The notes under the pieces are model-generated. The model was not told the origin of the DNA and made no database searches. It saw only the letters and a program-made list of their open reading frames with translations. A stretch of DNA of 64,000 nt from Enterobacter cloacae (GTDB lineage Bacteria; Pseudomonadota; Gammaproteobacteria; Enterobacterales; Enterobacteriaceae). How positions within the stretch are numbered: the stretch's first letter is position 1; each line of letters begins with the position of its first letter. The position numbers and the translations under genes are program-made. The DNA is taken from positions 1 through 64,000 of the forward strand of contig AP022134.1 in the NCBI GenBank assembly GCA_014169315.1. The letters are read 5' to 3'. This document shows, piece by piece, positions 1 to 9,358 of this stretch.

Positions 1-41
1 CATTAAGTCACAACCTCATTTGTTTACTTAAGGCATACAAT

Positions 42-73
42 AAAAAACCAGATTCTTATGAGACATCTGGTTT
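42..73 (-). terminator. Rho-independent terminator of the transfer operon
   Basis: A 9-bp inverted repeat (AAACCAGAT and ATCTGGTTT) encloses an 11-base loop. Read on the minus strand, the stem is followed by a run of T. It lies just after the stop of the assembly ATPase gene and so closes the minus-strand transfer operon. Confidence 0.75.
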
Positions 74-100
74 AATTATTTTTGCTTGAAGATATTTACT

Positions 101-2782
101 CTACGCGGCCAAACCCGCTGCTACTTCTTGAGCATAGAGAATTTCTATTGCCTCGCCATAGCTACAATTCTCGCGGCTTTGAATTTCCCATAATTTACTC
201 CTGTCAGCACTATCCGTAGTAAAACAAAGCTCCATTTTCCGGTCTACGTATAACCGACAGATCTCTTGGAAGTTTTCGAACCTGACTAACATCTCTGAAA
301 ACACCTTTTTGACTGTACGAATATTTTTCATACGTTCATATTCTGCATCTGAAGTAGAAAAATATTTATTAGCCTTCATTGCTTCAATGCTTTCTTTTTC
401 TTGTTTCATGATTATCTTCCAAGGCGAGTTAGCAGTCAGGGCCCGGCCAACAGAAGAAGTAAAATAATCTTCAAACGACTGTGTGATACAGATGCCAGCG
501 CAGTTTGTTTTCCTGAACCTACGCCATGCCGCTTCGAGGAAGGAAGAGAAGAATTGGTTTGATTGATTTCCGGCACCTGATGAATTATCAGGACGAATGT
601 ACTCCCATGCTTCATCAAGGATGAACAAGCGACGACGCCCATCTTTTTTGATGAACATTGCATGCTGAGCAGCCTGAATGATAGACATTAATACAACTGT
701 CTGAAGGTGGGGGGTGCCTTTTAGCTCCTCCAGTTCCAAAACAATAAATCTGCTGTCGAAGTTGATTGGAGGCAACGTATCGGTAAACCGGTGCCCATAA
801 ATTCCACCTTCGCACCATGCTCCGAGTTGCTCCCCAATATCCTTTATACGTTTGTCTTCATGCTTCTTGCAACGCAGAGCAAAGCCGGTTATTGAACCGG
901 TCCGACCTGATTTTCTGGATTCTTGGTACTCTTCTGCAATAAGCTGAAGCATCACTGATTGTTGATAATCATCGATAAGGCCTTTCTCTGAAGCCATAAT
1001 TTTTAGCTGATTCAAAACCATTATGGTCTGAGCAACTTTGTCTTTTTCTGCATCGTTTGAAGTTGATTCACCGGTAAATTCAGGTGCTTCGTTAAATACA
1101 TCGTCGTTAACAGTGATGTCAGTTAGGAAGGCAAAGGGATTTAGGGTGAAGTCAGGGGTTTTACCGAAATCAATAAATTGACTGTTTGTATATTGTTCCG
1201 CAATCCCCTGGTAAGAACGGCCCACGTCCACAACAAATACTTGAGCACCGTCAGGATCATCATCTGGGTATTCGTTTTCTAAAAAATGCTTAAATGTTGA
1301 GCGATAATGAACGAGGTTATTAGATCGCGGTCCAGCTCCAAGATAGTTATTGATTAGATATGCTGTCCAGAATGACTTCCCTGCACCTGACGTTGCACCA
1401 ATAACCATGTTATAGCTTGCAGAAGTCTTGAAAATATCAAGTCCCATGAGTTGACCTTCACGAGAAACTAAACTCAGTACTGGTCTATCTGTATTACCTT
1501 TCCAGGGCCCAAAGATCGGTGTCATATGAGCCGCTCCGGTGTTGCTCACTACTTCGGAACGGTCAAGGTCGAAAATTGTCTTTGGGTCATTGCACATTGG
1601 CAGACATGACATAAATGACGGGAAAACGATAAAGGAATCATCTGCTACTTTGACCCGGCTTTCGAGGTAAAAGGATTTGAGATCGTTAGCTGCTGTCTGC
1701 ACAGAATTGGCATTACTACCCATAACAGTGAAAGTAAGATACCCTCTTAAAAGCTTTGCGCCATCCTCAAGCTCGCGAGTTACGGCCATGTAGTCATTAT
1801 CCATATCCCGCAGGCGAGGGCAGAATGTGACAACTGAAGGTATACTTGCCTGTTTATTAGTGATTGCTTTGTAGCGGACGTTTTCTTTTGACAACTTGAG
1901 CGGATCGGCAAACTGAACAGTCTGAGTGATCATAAATGGGCTGAAAATTGTCTTACGTCCATGCATCCAGTTAACTACTAACTCATACATACAACCGAAA
2001 TTGACGTATTCAGGAAACTTTACAACGGAAAGTTGTTTGAAGTAACGATGCTCAGATTCGTCGTCACTTTGTGTGACTGATGAGAAATGATTTTCTGTGA
2101 CTGTATACTTACGGCCGGGAACGTTAACTTGTTCATTAAGCCTTTTCATAGTGTTAACGTCTATGAAACCTTCAGCCCACCGGGAGTTCTTTCCGGGGTT
2201 TACGACCTTATCTATACAATAGAGCCAGTTTTCTGCATCGACCTTAAACGGATGCAATCCAATCGTAATTAACTTACTTACAAGTTCAGAGTAAAGTGAA
2301 TCGATACGCGAATGTTCCAGCTCGGTAGGAAGGGCAGACTGTAAAGGAATCGATAGCGAGATCCATACCTGAAAATCCCTCAACATAAGGTTATCATGAT
2401 CAGGTTTTAAAGGCTTATGCATACTTCTGTCGTAGTAGTCCAACTGATAACCATTAAGCAGATCTGCTTTAAGCTTATCGTTCCCAGTCATACGCCCACC
2501 TCGCACAGCTGACCAAGCACTAAGCTGTAAAGTCAGGTCTGGCAATGCAGTCAGAGATATTTGACAGACAGTATCTGTAGGGAAATCCATTTTGAACATT
2601 TCAGCAAGAACATCTTGCTGATTATCAAAAACTCCAGGGGATGGATTACAGATAAACATAAACCCTAATCTGTTGCCATCAATCAAAAAATAGTGAGTCC
2701 CTGCTAATTGATCGTAAACAGGGATAAACCCACCTAATTGATGGCGATTTAAACCGCTATTGTAATTATTGATAGCTTCCAT
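101..2782 (-). CDS. trhC: TraC/TrhC-type pilus assembly ATPase (VirB4 family)
   Basis: This 893-residue cytoplasmic ATPase would power pilus assembly and retraction at the inner-membrane base of the type IV secretion channel. A Walker A box, GATSGAGKS, sits near residue 464, and a Walker B box, RLFILDEAWE, near residue 720. The N-terminal half carries the TraC/VirB4 domain. An AAGG ribosome site lies 6 bases before the ATG. It is the last gene of the minus-strand operon, 8 bp after trhV. The length matches F-type TraC proteins (about 850-900 residues). Family assignment is firm; the IncH symbol rests on gene order and is inferred. Confidence 0.93.
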   Translation of the reverse strand: MEAINNYNSGLNRHQLGGFIPVYDQLAGTHYFLIDGNRLGFMFICNPSPGVFDNQQDVLAEMFKMDFPTDTVCQISLTALPDLTLQLSAWSAVRGGRMTGNDKLKADLLNGYQLDYYDRSMHKPLKPDHDNLMLRDFQVWISLSIPLQSALPTELEHSRIDSLYSELVSKLITIGLHPFKVDAENWLYCIDKVVNPGKNSRWAEGFIDVNTMKRLNEQVNVPGRKYTVTENHFSSVTQSDDESEHRYFKQLSVVKFPEYVNFGCMYELVVNWMHGRKTIFSPFMITQTVQFADPLKLSKENVRYKAITNKQASIPSVVTFCPRLRDMDNDYMAVTRELEDGAKLLRGYLTFTVMGSNANSVQTAANDLKSFYLESRVKVADDSFIVFPSFMSCLPMCNDPKTIFDLDRSEVVSNTGAAHMTPIFGPWKGNTDRPVLSLVSREGQLMGLDIFKTSASYNMVIGATSGAGKSFWTAYLINNYLGAGPRSNNLVHYRSTFKHFLENEYPDDDPDGAQVFVVDVGRSYQGIAEQYTNSQFIDFGKTPDFTLNPFAFLTDITVNDDVFNEAPEFTGESTSNDAEKDKVAQTIMVLNQLKIMASEKGLIDDYQQSVMLQLIAEEYQESRKSGRTGSITGFALRCKKHEDKRIKDIGEQLGAWCEGGIYGHRFTDTLPPINFDSRFIVLELEELKGTPHLQTVVLMSIIQAAQHAMFIKKDGRRRLFILDEAWEYIRPDNSSGAGNQSNQFFSSFLEAAWRRFRKTNCAGICITQSFEDYFTSSVGRALTANSPWKIIMKQEKESIEAMKANKYFSTSDAEYERMKNIRTVKKVFSEMLVRFENFQEICRLYVDRKMELCFTTDSADRSKLWEIQSRENCSYGEAIEILYAQEVAAGLAA

Positions 2783-2790
2783 ATTTGACC

Positions 2791-3741
2791 TTACAGTTGT
2801 CTAACAATGCCGTTCGAAGAGACAGCTTTAGTTGCTTTTTGTTGCTGCTGCATATTTTCCCGGGCCGCATCCTGTACTTCTAAAGGAACTATGCGAGCTG
2901 GGTTTGAGGTCGAATTCTTGCCAGCAATCCATGTTTGCGGTTTTACGTTGACATAAACGTAGCCGGGAAGATTAAGCGCATCGTTATCATCGGTATAAGG
3001 TGCAAAAGTAATTCTCATTACTTTCCCCTGTTGCAGAACAGCAAGTGGTTCAGGAGCCACTACAGCTTGTTTATAACCTTGCGAACGGTATTGCTGGATC
3101 TGCCCAGGGTTGAGAGTCGGGTTAACGGGCTGGCCATTGTAAAGAGAGTACATATCCTTACCAGGGCTGATATCAGAATTAGGTGCAACGTAGCGTGGGG
3201 CATTTCCAGCAGAAACCGGATAGCTTGTTTGTTTAACGACTTCCGCAGCCGGATGAACGAAAGGGTTACCAGTTGAAGAGGCAGTGCTATAACTGCTAGT
3301 CATCCTTACGTTTGAATTAACCGGTACACCAGAAATAGGCCGTGGTCCAATGGATGAAGTAGGGGCACCCATTTTTAAAGTTTTATCGTACATGACAGGT
3401 AACTGACCAACTGGCTTAATTTCGGTTTTTGAATAAGCCACAGGCTGATTTTTAAGGGTAGTAGACTGTGGATATTTGACTTCCCCTGGAGGGCTAATTT
3501 CAGTTGGATAACGGCTGTCATTGACAGCCGATTTCTCCTTTCCCGATTCCGACTCTTCCCCCGCCAGTGCAGACAGATCATCTCGATTATTAGTTAACTC
3601 CATAACTTCGCGAGGACCTTTACAGATAACGCCCTTTTCAATGCCTGGACATTCGGATTCGGAACTACCGATGGAGCACCCCGTAAGATATGAGGATGTA
3701 CCTACAACCAGAGCACTGAGTACCAATCTTTTGATGTTCAT
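2791..3741 (-). CDS. trhV: TraV/TrhV-type outer-membrane lipoprotein of the mating channel
   Basis: This 316-residue protein begins with a lipoprotein signal peptide ending in LTGC (Cys-22), so the mature protein should be acylated and anchored in the outer membrane. The middle is rich in Pro, Ser and Asn and of low complexity; the last 90 residues look globular. TraV is known to join secretin TraK to TraB and form the channel core. It is longer than F TraV (about 170 residues), as expected for the IncH branch. An AAGG ribosome site precedes the ATG. It sits between the dsbC-like gene and trhC, with gaps of about 10 bp. Confidence 0.85.
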   Translation of the reverse strand: MNIKRLVLSALVVGTSSYLTGCSIGSSESECPGIEKGVICKGPREVMELTNNRDDLSALAGEESESGKEKSAVNDSRYPTEISPPGEVKYPQSTTLKNQPVAYSKTEIKPVGQLPVMYDKTLKMGAPTSSIGPRPISGVPVNSNVRMTSSYSTASSTGNPFVHPAAEVVKQTSYPVSAGNAPRYVAPNSDISPGKDMYSLYNGQPVNPTLNPGQIQQYRSQGYKQAVVAPEPLAVLQQGKVMRITFAPYTDDNDALNLPGYVYVNVKPQTWIAGKNSTSNPARIVPLEVQDAARENMQQQQKATKAVSSNGIVRQL

Positions 3742-3750
3742 AAACTAGCC

Positions 3751-4608
3751 TTAATTTGTCTCAAATGGATTTTTTAAGAGAGGTTCAACGCTTTGGTTCA
3801 ACCAGTAGTCGAAATCTTTTGGAATGCCATTACCAGCCAAACCATCCTGTCTGACAACTGAAGGTACACCCTGCAATTTATAAATTCCTGCGAGCATCAA
3901 TGACGCTACCAAAGGTTCCGCCGGACATTCTTCTGCTTCTTTTTGAGAGAGCAATCTTTTTTCAATGTCGGATTTGCTTCCCATTAGCCAACGAAGAATA
4001 TCGAGGTTGTTTATTTTTCCTTTTTCTTTACTACACCAGAGCCTTCTAAGCTCTTCTTTTGGCTCACCGGGTGAGGGAACTAAAACAATATCTATCCGAT
4101 ACTTGTCCCGATCTGCATAGAATTTCTTAACAAGTTCCATGCAACCGTCACAATCAAGTGTTATGAAAATGGCTGCTTGTCTTTTAAGCTTTGAATTTCC
4201 CAGAGGAATGGACGCTACAGTTTCCAGAGGGAAGGGGGCCTCATCAAGACTAATAAAATAGGAATTCCTGATTTCTTCTACAGTCAGAACAGGTTTACGT
4301 TTAATTACATCAACAAGGCTTCCCCCAGTAAGGGAGTATCGGCCATCGGTCGTTACTGCCATTAGCTGCGAACGTTCGTCCTGAAAGAGGTATAGCCCAC
4401 CAGAAGGAATGTATATGGCATCCTTAGGTTTATATCCTTTCATTTTTGATAACACACCCGAGATCTGACTGGGTGAAACGCCACCTTCCTTTGCCTTTGC
4501 CATTAACGCAGCAGCATCACTATTAGTTAGGACCTGCTCTGAAGCATAAGTGACCGTATTCGCCATAATGGCGAAAGCCGCCATTAAAGGGAAAAGTAAC
4601 TTTTTCAC
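3751..4608 (-). CDS. dsbC: DsbC-like periplasmic thiol-disulfide isomerase
   Basis: The protein has a thioredoxin-fold domain with the active-site motif CDGC (near residue 152) and a later GVPS cis-proline loop. I choose the GTG at 4608 because the product then starts with a normal signal peptide (KKLLFPLMAAFAIMANTVTYA, then SEQ). A longer in-frame start at 4734 would overlap the upstream gene by more than 100 bp. DsbC-type proteins encoded in transfer operons help fold disulfide-bonded channel proteins in the periplasm. The signal-peptide codons contain a perfect copy of the 13-bp palindrome (4592-4604). Confidence 0.82.
   Translation of the reverse strand: MKKLLFPLMAAFAIMANTVTYASEQVLTNSDAAALMAKAKEGGVSPSQISGVLSKMKGYKPKDAIYIPSGGLYLFQDERSQLMAVTTDGRYSLTGGSLVDVIKRKPVLTVEEIRNSYFISLDEAPFPLETVASIPLGNSKLKRQAAIFITLDCDGCMELVKKFYADRDKYRIDIVLVPSPGEPKEELRRLWCSKEKGKINNLDILRWLMGSKSDIEKRLLSQKEAEECPAEPLVASLMLAGIYKLQGVPSVVRQDGLAGNGIPKDFDYWLNQSVEPLLKNPFETN
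4592..4604. repeat. 13-bp palindrome AAAAGTWACTTTT, perfect copy
   Basis: Perfect match (centre A), inside codons 2-5 of the dsbC-like gene, read there as Lys-Leu-Leu-Phe. It belongs to the dispersed family described in the findings. Confidence 0.8.
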
Positions 4609-4621
4609 TATTGGGTGCCCT

Positions 4622-5104
4622 CTACTTCTTTGCATTATAAGAACTTGATTGTACCGCTTCAGAGCTATCTTCAAGTTCCATATAAGTGACGATTTCAACA
4701 CTATCCGGTACAGTAACGGCAAGCGTTGCATCAATAATTAAATAGCCACGGTCACGGTAGATCTTCATTAATGTTCTGAAATATTCTTCGAATTGAGATC
4801 TATCATTGTCAGCAGTACGGCCTCCGTGATGCTTGAAAAATTCCTTACGTAATTCAGGCATGTCAAGCACTGCAATCTTGTACGAAGGCTGGGATTGTTT
4901 ATTGAAGTAATCGTAAACATTCATAAAGCCTTTATAACCATAAATAATGACCAATACGGCAAAGGCGAAGAAAAATAAATACTTCAATATTTTTTCAATA
5001 TCAATTTCGAAGGTAATTTTTTTTGTTGTCCTTTCTCGCACCATTTTTTTAGTGATTTCAGGTCCAGCTGATTCAGGCGATTCTTTTTTTTCTAAACTAT
5101 CCAT
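4622..5104 (-). CDS. TrbI-like single-pass inner-membrane transfer protein
   Basis: This 160-residue protein has a charged cytoplasmic N-terminus, one membrane helix (about residues 40-60) and a periplasmic domain. The pattern 'IAVLDMPELRKEFF ... YRDRGYLIIDATLAVTVPDSVEIVTYMEL' resembles F-type TrbI, a protein linked to pilus retraction. The similarity is in layout and spacing, judged by eye. A GAGG site lies 5 bases before the ATG. It lies between trhB and the dsbC-like gene in the same operon. It may correspond to an IncH-specific transfer gene whose name I cannot confirm. Confidence 0.55.
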   Translation of the reverse strand: MDSLEKKESPESAGPEITKKMVRERTTKKITFEIDIEKILKYLFFFAFAVLVIIYGYKGFMNVYDYFNKQSQPSYKIAVLDMPELRKEFFKHHGGRTADNDRSQFEEYFRTLMKIYRDRGYLIIDATLAVTVPDSVEIVTYMELEDSSEAVQSSSYNAKK

Positions 5105-5111
5105 TTAAACC

Positions 5112-6467
5112 TCAGCGACTGGTCAGATTCGTTGGAATTGTAGTTCCGGTCTGAACGACAAATGTAATAGCTCGGCCAGGGCTAATTTCTACGATTGGCC
5201 ACTGTTGTTCTGCAATTGCGGTGTAGTAATCGACGAGTCGATTAAGACCACCTTGAGCTGCACCAGCCCCGGCTAATGCCCCAAGTGCACCAAAATTAGG
5301 GGACTGATACTGAGCCTGTGAATTAGGGTCGATGTTAAGTGAAGATACCTTACTGGGACTTAAGCTACCGGCAAGTGAAGAAAGTCCACCGGCAAATGCA
5401 GCTCCTGCAATTGCGTTACCATTTCGGCTGATAAGCGTGCCTCGGATCCCATTTTTTCCGTCATTTTCACTTACAGCATATGCTTCCAGTTTTACGTCAA
5501 AAGCTTTCCCTTTTGAATTAACACAAGAGATAGAAGTGGCACGTATGTAAGCACGCTGTGACGCCAGATCACCAACAGCTGAACCCAGAAGGTTACAGTC
5601 ACGCAAATCCATGGTGAAATTATTGGGCATGATGACATCTTTTTTAATACGCATCGTTACTGGCATTGGTTCTGATTTGGAAGAAAGGCTTGTAGGCGCT
5701 TCAAGCCCGGTAATCAGAACACCAGTGATAATAGATGTTGCCGGAAGAAACATTTCATCTTTTCGGGCAGCATGCCGCGCTTTGCTATCAACTGGCGCAG
5801 TACCATCACCTCGTACAGTCCGAGTTGGCGCTTTATCTCCTGCAATGACCTCTCTGCCTTCCTTGATTCTGTTTTCAGACACGGGCATAACCTGAATGAC
5901 ACCATCGGTACCATTAGTCTTAATGGAACTTTGTGTGATTGTTCTCATTGGGCTATTACGCGTAGGTGTGATAGAAGCGTAATTAGGGTTTACGCCATTA
6001 ATCGGCGCATTAGCATTAAGCTGATAAGGAGCTGCCGGTGCCTGCTCATTAATCGTTTTACGCGAACTACCAGCATCCAAGTTACGATTGCCGTTTCGAT
6101 TTGTCTGCATATCATTAATTTGCTGAGACAGCTGCTGAAGTTGAGAAGTTAAACTTGCAACTTGGGCTTTAGTTTCCTGTTGGGCTTTTTCTGCTTTTTC
6201 GCGGTCCTCTTTCGCCGCATTTTGGTCAAGTCGGTTTTGCTTAACCATTTCTTTATATACTTTCTGGCTTTCTTCATTACTCAATTTGTTCATTTGCGAA
6301 TCATCTAACAACAAATTGGTCTGCATGTCTTTTTTCTGTGTTTTCTTTTCTTTCTTAACTGGTGTGGAAAAAATAGACTGGCTAATAATATAAACAATCA
6401 CTACCAGCAGAGCGCCAATAACAGAAAGTCTGACGGTCTTATTTTCCCAGGCCTTTTTAATGTCCAT
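5112..6467 (-). CDS. trhB: TraB/TrhB-type channel protein (VirB10 family)
   Basis: This 451-residue protein spans the envelope. It has a short cytoplasmic N-terminus, one membrane helix (about residues 14-32), a charged and Gln-rich coiled coil (about 60-120), a Pro/Asn-rich linker and a C-terminal VirB10-like beta-barrel domain with a Gly/Ala-rich loop (antenna region). VirB10 proteins link inner-membrane ATPases to the outer-membrane pore. I choose the ATG at 6467 because GGAG lies 5 bases upstream; an in-frame GTG at 6479 lacks a spaced ribosome site. The 5' end overlaps the preceding gene by about 10 bp, suggesting coupled translation. Confidence 0.88.
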   Translation of the reverse strand: MDIKKAWENKTVRLSVIGALLVVIVYIISQSIFSTPVKKEKKTQKKDMQTNLLLDDSQMNKLSNEESQKVYKEMVKQNRLDQNAAKEDREKAEKAQQETKAQVASLTSQLQQLSQQINDMQTNRNGNRNLDAGSSRKTINEQAPAAPYQLNANAPINGVNPNYASITPTRNSPMRTITQSSIKTNGTDGVIQVMPVSENRIKEGREVIAGDKAPTRTVRGDGTAPVDSKARHAARKDEMFLPATSIITGVLITGLEAPTSLSSKSEPMPVTMRIKKDVIMPNNFTMDLRDCNLLGSAVGDLASQRAYIRATSISCVNSKGKAFDVKLEAYAVSENDGKNGIRGTLISRNGNAIAGAAFAGGLSSLAGSLSPSKVSSLNIDPNSQAQYQSPNFGALGALAGAGAAQGGLNRLVDYYTAIAEQQWPIVEISPGRAITFVVQTGTTIPTNLTSR

Positions 6468-6918
6468 GATTAGCTCCACTTGTAGGTTTCTGGAATCGTT
6501 TAATTTTTAGATTTCGTTCGCTGTCAGACATCTGAGGAACGATATAGGGTTCACCTGCTCTGGCCCAGTTTTCACGAACAGATGGATGATTCATTTCAGC
6601 TTTATCTATCTGGCTCGTTCTAGATATTTCATGTTTGTAATTAGGTTCCAAAACGTTACTTTTGTGATAGTCAAAAGCATTCTCCTCATTAATATTGCCC
6701 TCTCCTACAAATTTATCAATAAGAGTTGGATCGTTCATTATTACTGTCTGAACGGGAAAAGCGTTACTGCCATCTTCGATACTAATGGGTGCGTCCGGAA
6801 CGATTAATACACTCCTTTTTGGTATATATTCTGACCTGTAGTAAAAGCTGGTTAAAGCAAATACGACAAAACCAATCACGGTGGCCCCAAGCAGAGCAGG
6901 CAAAGTAACTTTTCCCAT
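6457..6918 (-). CDS. Unknown membrane-anchored protein of the transfer operon
   Basis: This 153-residue protein has one membrane helix near the N-terminus (about residues 7-24) and a hydrophilic, probably periplasmic remainder. It sits where F-like operons pass directly from traK to traB, so it seems to be an extra gene of this transfer family. I recognise no domain. It follows trhK after 1 bp and overlaps trhB. The first codons after ATG contain a 12/13 copy of the 13-bp palindrome. The ribosome site is weak, so translation may be coupled to trhK. Confidence 0.75.
   Translation of the reverse strand: MGKVTLPALLGATVIGFVVFALTSFYYRSEYIPKRSVLIVPDAPISIEDGSNAFPVQTVIMNDPTLIDKFVGEGNINEENAFDYHKSNVLEPNYKHEISRTSQIDKAEMNHPSVRENWARAGEPYIVPQMSDSERNLKIKRFQKPTSGANHGH
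6901..6913. repeat. 13-bp palindrome, 12/13 copy
   Basis: CAAAGTAACTTTT, one mismatch in the outer position. It lies in codons 3-6 of the unknown transfer gene, where the minus strand reads Lys-Val-Thr-Leu. That is a different reading frame from the dsbC copy. Confidence 0.7.
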
Positions 6919-6919
6919 A

Positions 6920-8191
6920 TTATTTTCTGATTAGACTTGGTCTGGTTGTAACCCGGGCCTCGCGTTCCTTGAACAATTTATCCCGGACTATGTAAAGCTC
7001 TGTTTCTTCTCCCGGTTGCAGGTATGCTTTATCAAATAAAGCACTTGCAATAACGCCTTCTGCCATACACTGCTGATCAGCAACGATTTGACCGTATGGT
7101 TTATCGTTTTTCACAAGAATTACATCAATAAGTTCACGTGAGCCAACCAGTCTCTGACCGAGCTTTGCATACATATTAAAGTTACATGGTGACTGCTCTG
7201 GCGCAGGAATACGAGAAAGTCGGTCCTGTTGTAAACTGAATCCTGAAGGGACCTCACCAAGAGCCACAGGAGTCAATAAATCAATGATTCTTTGTTTATG
7301 ATCGTCTTGTTTTGGATCCGTTGGAGCCAGTTCTTCTGACTGGGAGCGGGCCAACATTTCCTCATAGTTTTGCTTATCCAATGAGGTTTCACGTTTGGCT
7401 TGCATAGATGGGCTTAAAGATGTAGTAACTGAAATCATCGCACCGGGAACATCAAGCGGTACCAGGGTCAGGTTATAGGTCGATTCAGGTACCTGATCTT
7501 CAGACAACATAATCCCGATTGGTTTATCGGTATTAGTTGAAATAAAGACATCGCCACCATTAACAAATATGCTTGCCTCTTCAGCAGGGGTAGAAGTACT
7601 GACAGAAGCATTCTTGAAGCTGGTCGATATTCTGTTTTGAAGTCCTCGTGAAACTGGCAGTACCACATTCCCACCAGGCGGCACATTTACACGCTGAACT
7701 TCTTTATATCGGTTACGAGCTTCGACATAAAGTTCATCGGCTTTTGACGTGGCGGTCGCATTGGTTGCATTCTGCTGGGAAGAGGTACCTGTTGGTCTCC
7801 CATAGCTATCAATTGCACCAGATCGGGTCTGTGCGTCAAATCCGGGGAGACTAGGATTATTTGATAATGCTCCAGTAATAGCGCTTACCGCAGGCGAAGC
7901 ATTGCTGGCTGGGGAAAGTTGCACGGTAGGGAGATCAGTTGTAGGTTTTTGTCCCTGCGCATTACCGGCTTCACTAAGGTTTGTTTGTGCACCTGACTGT
8001 TCAGAACCAGCTTGACCCGGAATAATGGCTTTTGCAGCTCCATTCTGAAATCCGTCAGCACCAACTGGCATTACAACCGGGTTATTAATTGTTGCTGGCA
8101 ATTGGTATTCTTCAGCGATTACGCAGTTCGAAGTCGTGAGCATGATCAATGCTGTAATTGCGTTGAAGCCTAAGCCCTTTTTTTTAATCAT
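6920..8191 (-). CDS. trhK: TraK/TrhK-type secretin of the mating channel
   Basis: This secreted protein of about 423 residues has a Sec signal (a stretch ending near SNCVIA) and a long low-complexity N-terminal half rich in Asn, Gln, Ser and Ala. The C-terminal half holds the TraK secretin-like domain (from about residue 165, 'NVPPGGNVVLPVSRGLQNRI', to the end). TraK proteins bind TraV and form the outer-membrane ring. The ATG at 8191 overlaps the trhE stop; an in-frame GTG at 8194 is an alternative. It is longer than F TraK (about 240 residues) because of the N-terminal extension. Confidence 0.85.
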   Translation of the reverse strand: MIKKKGLGFNAITALIMLTTSNCVIAEEYQLPATINNPVVMPVGADGFQNGAAKAIIPGQAGSEQSGAQTNLSEAGNAQGQKPTTDLPTVQLSPASNASPAVSAITGALSNNPSLPGFDAQTRSGAIDSYGRPTGTSSQQNATNATATSKADELYVEARNRYKEVQRVNVPPGGNVVLPVSRGLQNRISTSFKNASVSTSTPAEEASIFVNGGDVFISTNTDKPIGIMLSEDQVPESTYNLTLVPLDVPGAMISVTTSLSPSMQAKRETSLDKQNYEEMLARSQSEELAPTDPKQDDHKQRIIDLLTPVALGEVPSGFSLQQDRLSRIPAPEQSPCNFNMYAKLGQRLVGSRELIDVILVKNDKPYGQIVADQQCMAEGVIASALFDKAYLQPGEETELYIVRDKLFKEREARVTTRPSLIRK

Positions 8192-8979
8192 CACTTGTTA
8201 CCTGTAGACGGTGGCGGATTATCCAGCGTTGCCAGTTGCTCTTTGCCGTTTATCGTAATTTTTTTAATATTCGGTGTTCCGGAATATTGATTTACATATG
8301 CAATTCTTGGGCGACCATTTTTCATCCCGAGAACCCATTCATAAGTCCATTTCGATGATTCAGTTTTGTCCGGAACATTTACAAGTCGAGTCGTTTTGGT
8401 ACCCCAGACATAGACCATGTCATTTTTTGGATCAAAGTAAATATCATTAGGCTTAAAGGTCTGCTCAACACCACGAGCCTGCATGATATTTATCTGCTCC
8501 TGTAAAGACTCACTCGTTTTAGCCTGTAGTTCAGGTGAAAGGGCATCGAGGACATAGGCCGTCACAAAGGAAATATTAGTTGGATTAATATTCCCTAAAA
8601 GGGTACTAAAAAAGAGAGCCCATTGTGTTTTATAAGATTCCGATGCTTTGTTACCAACAACCGTGATCTCTTCATTCATGTTTGGAGGGGTAACAATCGT
8701 CACTGGGTCAGTGAAAAAAAGAATCTTTGCAACCAATAACCCAATGACGGCTATTGAAACAGTATTAATGCGGATAAGTTTTGTATCACGATTAATCAGG
8801 GCGCTGTATGTAATTCCAGCACCTGACGCTTCAGCTTGTGGGCTAAATCGTTTTTTAATGTCCAAAAAACGTCCCTTAGCACTTTCATCTTTCTTTACGT
8901 ATGACTGTTCAAGATCACCGTTTTCATCCTTTTTAGATTTTTTGAAAAAAGGGATGTTAATGCCACTTAGCATTTTCAT
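8191..8979 (-). CDS. trhE: TraE/TrhE-type inner-membrane assembly protein
   Basis: This 262-residue protein has a charged cytoplasmic N-terminus, one membrane helix (about residues 72-92, 'INTVSIAVIGLLVAKILFF') and a periplasmic domain with 'VYVWGTKTTRLVNV', a strand pattern typical of TraE. TraE proteins correspond to VirB8 and act in pilus assembly. The N-terminal extension is longer than in F TraE (188 residues). GGAG lies 6 bases before the ATG. Its gene lies between trhL and trhK, as expected. Confidence 0.87.
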   Translation of the reverse strand: MKMLSGINIPFFKKSKKDENGDLEQSYVKKDESAKGRFLDIKKRFSPQAEASGAGITYSALINRDTKLIRINTVSIAVIGLLVAKILFFTDPVTIVTPPNMNEEITVVGNKASESYKTQWALFFSTLLGNINPTNISFVTAYVLDALSPELQAKTSESLQEQINIMQARGVEQTFKPNDIYFDPKNDMVYVWGTKTTRLVNVPDKTESSKWTYEWVLGMKNGRPRIAYVNQYSGTPNIKKITINGKEQLATLDNPPPSTGNK

Positions 8980-8990
8980 TCATAGCTCCA

Positions 8991-9308
8991 TCAAGAATAC
9001 AAATCTCTGATAAATGGATCGTTGAAATAACGGCTACTAAAAACTGCTTTACCTGGCAAAAAACCGAGCCACCAGAGTTTGTGTTTTAGCAATCCTCTTA
9101 TTCCTGACTCAGCTGCTTTGTTATACGCAATCCAATACACAACCGCTGCTACAACAGAAAACCCGAAGCATTCGAAGATATTCCCAAATGCAACCAGAAT
9201 GAATGCAAGCCCTAATTTTTTGGCATCCCAAAACAAAATCAGTAGAGGCATGTTGATCCTGAAAGGGAATCTATAGGTATGCTGAGGAACGTCGTTCTGC
9301 TTACTCAT
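8991..9308 (-). CDS. trhL: TraL/TrhL-type small membrane assembly protein
   Basis: A protein of about 105 residues with two closely spaced membrane helices in the middle (about residues 35-62) and the TraL-like opening 'YRFPFRINMPLLILFWDAKKLGL'. TraL corresponds to VirB3 and helps recruit pilin to the assembly machine. I choose the ATG at 9308, about 10 bases after TCTGGA; a longer in-frame form from 9341 adds 11 residues without a better ribosome site. It follows the pilin gene. Confidence 0.85.
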   Translation of the reverse strand: MSKQNDVPQHTYRFPFRINMPLLILFWDAKKLGLAFILVAFGNIFECFGFSVVAAVVYWIAYNKAAESGIRGLLKHKLWWLGFLPGKAVFSSRYFNDPFIRDLYS

Positions 9309-9358
9309 TAAAAATCCAGAGAGGGGGATGAACCCCCTCATGCATGATTAACAATAAA